NCBI GenBank assembly: GCA_038230415.1
Contig: JBBRNH010000097.1
Location: 1 to 19,158, forward strand
Direction: 5' to 3'
Length of the DNA: 19,158 nt
Source of the DNA: JBBRNH01 sp038230415
Lineage (GTDB): Bacteria; Bacteroidota; Bacteroidia; Cytophagales; Spirosomataceae
Part shown: positions 13,809 through 19,158 of the stretch, in pieces
Layout of the letters: every line of letters starts with the position of its first letter
Numbering within the stretch: the stretch's first letter is position 1
Notes under the pieces: model-generated
The model's database searches: none
The model's input: the letters and a program-made list of their open reading frames with translations, nothing else
What the model was told of the DNA's origin: nothing
Program-made: the position numbers and the translations under genes

Positions 13809-16196
13809 ATGGAACGCCCTAAACTCTACATCGTTGACCATGAATCTGAGGCTGATACCTGCCGCAAAGAAGTAACCCCTAAACTGAAAGAAGCTGGCTG
13901 GACAGATGACCAGTTATTAGAACAACGACCCTTCACTGAGGGTAAAATTGTGGTTATTGGGCGGGTTGCTAAACGAAAAAAGAAGAAAATTGCCGATTAC
14001 ATTCTGCGTTACTCACAGAACTTCCCCATTGCGGTGGTCGAAGCCAAAAAGCGGTATCGAAAAGCCGCCGATGGTCTCCCACAGGCTAAAGAATACGCCC
14101 AAATTCTGGGGCTGCGGTTTGCCTACGCTACCAATGGCAGCACCATTCTTGAATATGATTTTGGAACAGGTTTTGAACAGACGATTTCGCAATTCCCTTC
14201 GCCTGACGACCTCTGGAACCGATTATACCCGACTACGCCCGTTGAACCTGCCGCTAAAACTCTGCTGCTGAAACCATTTTACCCGGTGCCGGGAAAAGAA
14301 ACCCGGTATTATCAAAATAATGCGGTCAACGCGGCAATCGCGGCCATTCTGAACGGTCAAAAACGAGCCTTACTCACCTTAGCCACCGGAACCGGCAAAA
14401 CCACCATTGCCTTTCAGGTGGTCTATAAACTCTGGAATAATCGCTGGAATCGCCGGGCGGATAACCGCCGACCAAAAGTGCTGTTTCTGGCCGACCGCGA
14501 TGTGTTGGTCTCTGACCCCTACAACAAAGAGTTTGCGGTTTTTGGAGAGTCCCGTTGCTTAGTCTCGGAAAATGGGCCGGTGACGAGCCGCGAAATTTAT
14601 TTCTCAACCTACCAGTCGCTGGCCGAAGACAGCGCACGTACCGGCCAGTTTCGGAAATTTCCGCGTGACTTTTTCGACCTCATCGTGATTGATGAATGTC
14701 ATCGGGGTAGCGCGTCGGACAATAGCAACTGGCGAGCCATCCTCGATTATTTCACCTATGCCGTGCAACTCGGTCTTACGGCCACGCCCCTCCGTAACGA
14801 TACCCGCGACACCTACGCCTACTTCGGCAATCCGCTTTATACGTACACCCTCAAACAGGGAATAGACGACGGATTTCTGGCTCCGTACATTGTGCATCGG
14901 GTGGTGGCGGATGTGGACTCAACGGGCTGGCGACCGCAAGCCGGCCAACGCGACGCGAACGGCCTGCTTATTCCTGACGACGAATACCATACGCCCGATT
15001 TTGAAAATCGCCTATCACACCTGCCCCGCACCAAAGCCGTTGCCAAACACCTGACCAATTATATGCGGAAAAACGGACGGTTCGATAAGACCATCGTTTT
15101 CTGCGTTAATCAGGCCCACGCCGACGATTTCAGACGCGAATTTAGCAACCTCAATGCCGACCTGATGCGAAAATACATTGATTACTGCGTCCGCATTACG
15201 GCCAATGATGGCGATGTGGGCAAGGGGCACCTGAGCGATTTCATGGATATTGACACCACAACACCAACGGTGGTTGTTACGTCAAAACTGCTTAGTACCG
15301 GCGTTGACGTGCCAACCTGTCGGAATGTGGTGATCTTCCGCGAAATCAGTACGATGACCGAATTTAAGCAGATCGTGGGCCGGGGAACCCGGGTACGCGA
15401 AGATAAAAAGAAACTCTTTTTTACCATTGTGGACTATACCGGCACCGCTACCCGCAAATTTGCCGATCCTGATTTTGATGGTGAACCACCCCTCATTACC
15501 GAAGAAAAAATGAACGCCGAGGGCCAAACCGTTGCCGGTAGTGAGCAGGTTGTGAGCGTGCAGCCACCCACCGACGACGATGACGGACTGATCGCACCCG
15601 GCCTCGGAACTGCGCCCGGCAGCGGACGGGAGCAATACCGGATAGAAGACGGGCAGGCCCGCATTGTAGCCGAAACGATACACGTTATGGACGAGCAGGG
15701 GCGGCTCCGAACCGTTGAGTACCGGCGCGAAACAGTCCGCCACGAACTGACTACTATGTTCCCTTCTGCCGACGAACTCCGCTCGCACTGGAGCAACGAA
15801 ACCCAACGCGCCGAACTCCTCAACGCCCTTGACCGGCACGGTATCACTCTTGATGAATTGGTGAACCTGACGAACCTGCCCGATGCCGATCCTTTTGACC
15901 TGCTTTGCTTTGTGGCCTACGACCGCAAACCGCTTACCCGGCGGCAACGGGCCGATTTGCTCCGGCAAAACAAGCCCGATTTGTTCGGCCAGTACGGGAA
16001 GAAGGCCGCTGAAATTCTGGACATGATCTTAGAAAAGTACGTAGATTTCGGGCTAAATGAACTCCAACCCAATGTTATAAACGTAGAACCCATTGCCCGA
16101 AAAGGCACCCCGCTCGAAATTGTGCGGCACTTTGGCGGGGTTGATGCCCTGCGAATTGCGCTGCAAAATTTACAAACCCAACTCTATGTTGCGTAA
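13809..16196 (+). CDS. hsdR: Type I restriction enzyme, R (motor/nuclease) subunit, EcoEI type
   Basis: It is the ATP-driven translocase and nuclease of a type I restriction system, acting with HsdM2S. In the 795-residue product the N-terminal nuclease has ADYIL (D63) and VVEAKK (E78, K80) of the PD-(D/E)XK type. The helicase core has Walker A ATGTGKT (192-198), the DECH box (295-298), TATP (324-327), TGVDVPTCRNVV and motif VI QIVGRGTR (521-528). A low-complexity acidic linker (PPTDDDDG) near 590 precedes the EcoEI-type C-terminal domain (to 795), which includes the GGVDALRIALQNLQTQLY end. All key residues are intact. hsdM follows after 125 bases containing decayed REP copies, so the two may have separate transcripts or rely on read-through. 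Confidence 0.96.
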   Translation: MERPKLYIVDHESEADTCRKEVTPKLKEAGWTDDQLLEQRPFTEGKIVVIGRVAKRKKKKIADYILRYSQNFPIAVVEAKKRYRKAADGLPQAKEYAQILGLRFAYATNGSTILEYDFGTGFEQTISQFPSPDDLWNRLYPTTPVEPAAKTLLLKPFYPVPGKETRYYQNNAVNAAIAAILNGQKRALLTLATGTGKTTIAFQVVYKLWNNRWNRRADNRRPKVLFLADRDVLVSDPYNKEFAVFGESRCLVSENGPVTSREIYFSTYQSLAEDSARTGQFRKFPRDFFDLIVIDECHRGSASDNSNWRAILDYFTYAVQLGLTATPLRNDTRDTYAYFGNPLYTYTLKQGIDDGFLAPYIVHRVVADVDSTGWRPQAGQRDANGLLIPDDEYHTPDFENRLSHLPRTKAVAKHLTNYMRKNGRFDKTIVFCVNQAHADDFRREFSNLNADLMRKYIDYCVRITANDGDVGKGHLSDFMDIDTTTPTVVVTSKLLSTGVDVPTCRNVVIFREISTMTEFKQIVGRGTRVREDKKKLFFTIVDYTGTATRKFADPDFDGEPPLITEEKMNAEGQTVAGSEQVVSVQPPTDDDDGLIAPGLGTAPGSGREQYRIEDGQARIVAETIHVMDEQGRLRTVEYRRETVRHELTTMFPSADELRSHWSNETQRAELLNALDRHGITLDELVNLTNLPDADPFDLLCFVAYDRKPLTRRQRADLLRQNKPDLFGQYGKKAAEILDMILEKYVDFGLNELQPNVINVEPIARKGTPLEIVRHFGGVDALRIALQNLQTQLYVA

Positions 16197-16209
16197 GACG
16201 CATCGCTCC

Positions 16210-16291
16210 GTCATTTGTATCTCCGATAGGGTTGGCCGGAGAACAAAACATTACCCATTCTACTACCCAGATTATGCCCCGGTGGGGCTGG
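16210..16291. repeat. Degraded REP copies between hsdR and hsdM
   Basis: 16210-16231 (CGTCATTTGTATCTCCGATAGG, with one interruption relative to intact copies) resembles the left part of the plus-oriented REP near the transposase gene. 16261-16289 (ACTACCCAGATTATG then CCCCGGTGGGGC) resembles the opposite orientation with a well-kept palindrome. They fill most of the 125-base gap, and no other gene is seen there. Confidence 0.65.
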
Positions 16292-16321
16292 CAGGAAAAT
16301 AAAAATCTGACTTTCGTATAA

Positions 16322-18115
16322 ATGCAATTAACCCTTATGGCCGACGATTCGGCGGCCCCGGCTCCCCGGAAAAAACCCGGCAAAACCCGCAAACAAGTCC
16401 CCGCCCAAACCACCGCCCAGCGGCTGTCGAGCATCATAAAAACCTGCCGCAAGCTGATGCGGAAAGATAAAGGTCTCAGTGGCGACGGCGACCGCCTGCC
16501 CATGTTGACCTGGATCATGTTCCTGAAATTTCTGGACGACAATGAACAGAATCAGGAGTTGCAGGCAATCATCGAAAAGCTACCCTTTAAACCCGCCATC
16601 GAAGCTCCCTACCGATGGCGCGACTGGGCCAAAGACATCCGGCTTACGGGCGACGATCTGCTGCACTTTATCAACGACGAAACGTTTGAACTCGAAGCCG
16701 GAAAACCCGGCCCCGGCCTGTTTAAATACCTGCGCGAACGCCAGTCCGAAACCGGAACCGAACGCCAGGACGTAGTAGCAACGGTGTTTAAAGGTGTGCA
16801 GAACCGGATGATAAACGGGGGGCTGCTGCGCGACGTAATCAATAAAATTGATGAAATCCAGTTTACCAGCAACGAAGAAGTCAACACGCTCTCGCACCTG
16901 TATGAAAGCATCCTGAAAGAGATGCGCGATGCCTCCGGCGATGCGGGCGAGTTTTATACGCCCCGCCCGTTGGTGAAGTTTATGGTAGCCGTGACCGACC
17001 CCCAACTCGGCGAAACCGTGCTGGACCCTGCCGCCGGCACGGGTGGCTTTCTGGTCGAAGCCTTCGATCACCTCAACCAGCAGGCACTCTCTATTCCGCA
17101 ACGGCGGCTGTTGCAGCAACGCTCGGTGCTGGGTGGAGAACCCAAACCATTGCCTTACCTGCTCTGCCAGATGAACCTGTTGCTGCACGGGCTTGAATAC
17201 CCCCAAATTGATGCCGGTAACTCACTGCGGTTTCCGTTGCGCGACATCGGCGCGACCGAGCGCGTGGATGTGATTCTGACCAACCCGCCCTTCGGTGGCG
17301 AAGAAGAACGGACAATCCTCAGCAATTTCCCCGCCGATAAGCAAACCGCCGAAACTACACTGCTCTTTCTGCAACTCATTATGCGAAAGCTGCGCCGGGC
17401 CACGCCCGACAACAACGGCAACCCCACCAATGGAGGCCGCGCAGCGGTGGTGGTGCCAAACGGCGCACTCTTTGCCGATGGTATTGCCGCCCGAATCAAA
17501 GAACAACTCGTGACCGAGGCCAACCTCCACACCATTGTCAGGCTGGGCGAGGGCGTATTTGCACCCTACACCGATATTCCGGCCAACCTGCTCTTTTTTC
17601 AGCACGGCCCGCCCACCCAAACTATCTGGTATTATGAACTGCTGCCGCCCGAAGGCCGAAAAAAATACGCCAAAACCCGGCCCATTCAGCCCGAAGAGTT
17701 TGACCCGATCAGAGCCTGGTGGAACAACCGTATTGAGTCTGACGTGGCCTGGCGCGTAGAAATGCCCGACATCATGGCCCGGCAACGCGACCTGGCCCTG
17801 CCCCGCTGGGATGCCGCCGAAGAAGCCCGCCAGCAAAGCCGCGACACCAAACATCGGCTCGACCGGGCCACCGACCCCAAAACCCGCGCCCAGCTCTCGG
17901 CACAACTCGCGGCTGCCGACCGCACCGCCCGCGACCAGCAAACCCAGGGCGACGCTACGTACTACGCGGCTTTTAACCTCGACCTGAAAAACCCTAACCG
18001 CCGGGCCGAAGCCGAACACCGCAGCCCCGGCCAGTTACTGACCGACATCATTACCGCCCAGGAACAAATGCTGACCCTGCTCCAGACCATCCGCCAAAAC
18101 ACCCTCGATCTATGA
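16322..18115 (+). CDS. hsdM: Type I restriction-modification DNA methyltransferase, M subunit
   Basis: It is the N6-adenine methyltransferase that modifies DNA together with a specificity subunit. The 597-residue product starts at ATG 16322; ATG 16337 is an alternative. A basic Pro/Lys-rich tail leads into the HsdM N-terminal helical domain (about 35-180). The catalytic domain shows GEFYTPRPLVKFMV (around 210-222), the SAM-binding motif LDPAAGTGGFLVEAF (234-248) and the catalytic NPPFGG (321-326). The C-terminus has a charged helical stretch (RQQSRDTKHRLDRATDPKTRAQL) and the typical FNLDLKNP, then a final helix. It is full length. The hsdS gene that normally follows directly is not present in the window. 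The stop overlaps an ATG in an ATGA arrangement, but that frame closes after four codons. Confidence 0.95.
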   Translation: MQLTLMADDSAAPAPRKKPGKTRKQVPAQTTAQRLSSIIKTCRKLMRKDKGLSGDGDRLPMLTWIMFLKFLDDNEQNQELQAIIEKLPFKPAIEAPYRWRDWAKDIRLTGDDLLHFINDETFELEAGKPGPGLFKYLRERQSETGTERQDVVATVFKGVQNRMINGGLLRDVINKIDEIQFTSNEEVNTLSHLYESILKEMRDASGDAGEFYTPRPLVKFMVAVTDPQLGETVLDPAAGTGGFLVEAFDHLNQQALSIPQRRLLQQRSVLGGEPKPLPYLLCQMNLLLHGLEYPQIDAGNSLRFPLRDIGATERVDVILTNPPFGGEEERTILSNFPADKQTAETTLLFLQLIMRKLRRATPDNNGNPTNGGRAAVVVPNGALFADGIAARIKEQLVTEANLHTIVRLGEGVFAPYTDIPANLLFFQHGPPTQTIWYYELLPPEGRKKYAKTRPIQPEEFDPIRAWWNNRIESDVAWRVEMPDIMARQRDLALPRWDAAEEARQQSRDTKHRLDRATDPKTRAQLSAQLAAADRTARDQQTQGDATYYAAFNLDLKNPNRRAEAEHRSPGQLLTDIITAQEQMLTLLQTIRQNTLDL

Positions 18116-18148
18116 AAACCCAGTAGTGCAGAACGGGCAGGTATAAAG

Positions 18149-18389
18149 ACTGCGCCCCGCCTGGGCTTGGGCATGGTGAGGATTAATACGATTTGCTACC
18201 AAGATGTGGCCCCGCTGGGGCCGGGAGAGGTGGGGACGAATTGATTCTGCTACCCAGATGTGGCCCCGCTGAGGCTAAGAACCAGCCCCGAAGTTTATGA
18301 GCTTCACTCCATCGGAGCGTCATCTGGGTAGCAAACCCGCCCCGAAACCCGTCATTTGTAGCTCCGTAGGAGCGTTATCTGGGTAGAAA
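18149..18389. repeat. REP cluster upstream of the transposase gene
   Basis: This 289-base gap holds no gene. It contains a degenerate half copy (about 18149-18171); two minus-oriented REPs at 18195-18222 and 18249-18276 (head GCTACCMAGATGTGG, then the palindrome GGCYCCGCTGRGGCC with variation); and two plus-oriented REPs at 18301-18332 and 18351-18386 (palindrome GCTCCnnnGGAGC, then GTTATCTGGGTAG). Spacing is about 54-55 bases. The two types share the same head, ATCTGGGTAG or its complement, and so are one family in two orientations. Confidence 0.85.
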
Positions 18390-18404
18390 ACGACAATACA
18401 CAAT

Positions 18405-18893
18405 ATGGCTAACACCTACACCCAAATTCACATTCATATCGTATTTACGGTTAAAAATCGGGAATCCCTGATTCGTGAGACATTCCGCGATGAACTGGAA
18501 AAATATATCTGCGGCATCGTCCGTCAGAAACGGCACAAACCATTGGCTATCTACTGTATGCCCGACCATCTGCATTTGCTGGTCGGGCTGAACCCCGCCG
18601 AAGCCATCGCTACGCTTGTCCGCGATATAAAAACCGGGGCATCGGCCCTGATAAAAGAAAAACGCTGGATTCGAGGGCAGTTCAATTGGCAGGAAGGCTA
18701 CGGGGCGTTTTCGCACGCTAAGTCGCAGACAGATACCGTTGTGCAGTATATTTTGAATCAACCCGTTCATCACCAAAAACGCACATTCCGGGACGAATAC
18801 CTCGATATGTTGGCAAAGGCAGGCGTTGATTATGATGATGCCTATCTGTTTGATTGGCTTGATGACACGTCGGCAATAAATGATGAATCGTGA
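18405..18893 (+). mobile_element. REP-associated tyrosine transposase (RAYT, IS200/TnpA-like Y1 HUH), intact
   Basis: This is a single-domain HUH nuclease of the Y1 transposase family, 162 residues, starting at ATG 18405. Visible are a beta-strand start YTQIHIHIVFTVKNR, the metal-binding HUH motif MPDHLHLLVG (H55, H57), WQEGYGAFSHAKSQ, and the catalytic-helix motif VVQYILNQPVHH with Tyr115 and Gln119. There is no accessory TnpB gene and no clear IS200 end. Instead the gene is bordered on both sides by clusters of one palindromic repeat family, which is the defining context of RAYTs; these are mostly domesticated enzymes that process REP sequences as single strands. It sits where hsdS of the type I system would be expected. 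All catalytic residues are present, so it is probably active. Confidence 0.88.
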
Positions 18894-19158
18894 GATTGCG
18901 CCCCGATGGAGCTTGGACGCGGAACCGACCGCCCGGTTTGCTACCAAGATGTGGCTCCGATGGAGCCAGGAACGGCGTGGAATGCGGTGCGGTTTGCTAC
19001 CCAGATGCGGCTCCGCTGGAGCCGGGAACGGCGCGAAATGCGGTGCGGTTTGCTACCAAGATGTGGCCCCGCTGGGGCCGAAAACCCGTCGTTTGTAGCT
19101 CCATCGGAGCGTTATCTGGGTAGAAAATCCGCTCCGAAACCCGTCATTTGTAGCTCCA
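18893..19158. repeat. REP cluster downstream of the transposase gene, continuing past the window
   Basis: A degenerate half copy lies right after the transposase stop (about 18894-18916). Three minus-oriented REPs follow at 18940-18967, 18996-19023 and 19052-19079, exactly 56 bases apart, each with a 6- to 7-bp stem (GGCTCC/GGAGCC type) and a 3-base loop. A plus-oriented REP at 19091-19123 and a cut one at 19140-19158 end the window. The 28-base stretches between the minus-oriented copies are themselves nearly identical (GGAACGGCG...TGCGGTGCGGTTT), so part of the cluster arose by tandem duplication of a 56-base unit. No gene is seen here. Confidence 0.88.

Noticed and set aside
17222..18019. 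A 265-codon minus-strand open frame opposite hsdM.
   Set aside because: It lies completely within hsdM, whose catalytic motifs are all in the other strand; no domain is visible in the product.
18375..18947. A 190-codon minus-strand open frame covering the transposase gene.
   Set aside because: The plus-strand frame encodes all HUH transposase motifs; the opposite frame has none and runs into REP sequence.
18940..19123. A CRISPR-like array: 28-base repeats with 28-base spacers.
   Set aside because: The spacers are nearly identical to each other, the repeats are REP palindromes that also occur in the opposite orientation, and the adjacent protein is a RAYT transposase with no cas gene in view.

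Overview
The window looks like chromosomal DNA of a Bacteroidota bacterium, most likely order Cytophagales (Spirosoma-like). The reasons are the family content (GH43/GH5 glycosidases, a PorE-like TPR/PD40/OmpA envelope protein, membrane-bound LytTR regulators without receiver domains, an AbgB-like M20 hydrolase), few Shine-Dalgarno sequences, and promoter-like TTG-N19/20-xAnnTTTG motifs. The assignment is by protein character only; no database was searched.

Left half (1-8792, all minus strand). Reading in the direction of transcription: a small disordered protein with two tandem terminators; queE (7-deazaguanine synthesis); a PorE-like OmpA-family lipoprotein; trxB; an M23 peptidase with a LysM domain; a GH43 glycosidase; a secreted aldose 1-epimerase; and a GH5-type glycosidase cut by the window edge. 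The last three form a small carbohydrate-degradation group. Long hairpins built from short repeats sit directly after the stop codons of queE, trxB and galM. The one after queE runs into the start of the OmpA-family gene and encodes its lipoprotein signal.

Middle (8845-13610). A membrane-anchored LytTR transcription factor is followed by a 238-base regulatory gap. The gap holds a long hairpin, three phased direct repeats and a promoter-like motif, and leads to a secreted GESHG-motif (erythromycin-esterase-like) protein. Then comes a single-domain PAS protein that looks like a LOV domain without its photoactive cysteine. It converges on a secreted M20 amidohydrolase across a shared bidirectional terminator.

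Right part (13809-19158). A type I restriction-modification locus has hsdR and hsdM but no hsdS in the window. Where hsdS would be expected there is a block of REP-like palindromes surrounding a single-domain HUH transposase (RAYT/IS200 type). Degraded copies of the same palindrome also lie between hsdR and hsdM. The most interesting points are this RAYT/REP invasion of the RM operon, the candidate LytTR operator array, and the post-stop hairpins, one of which has become protein-coding.
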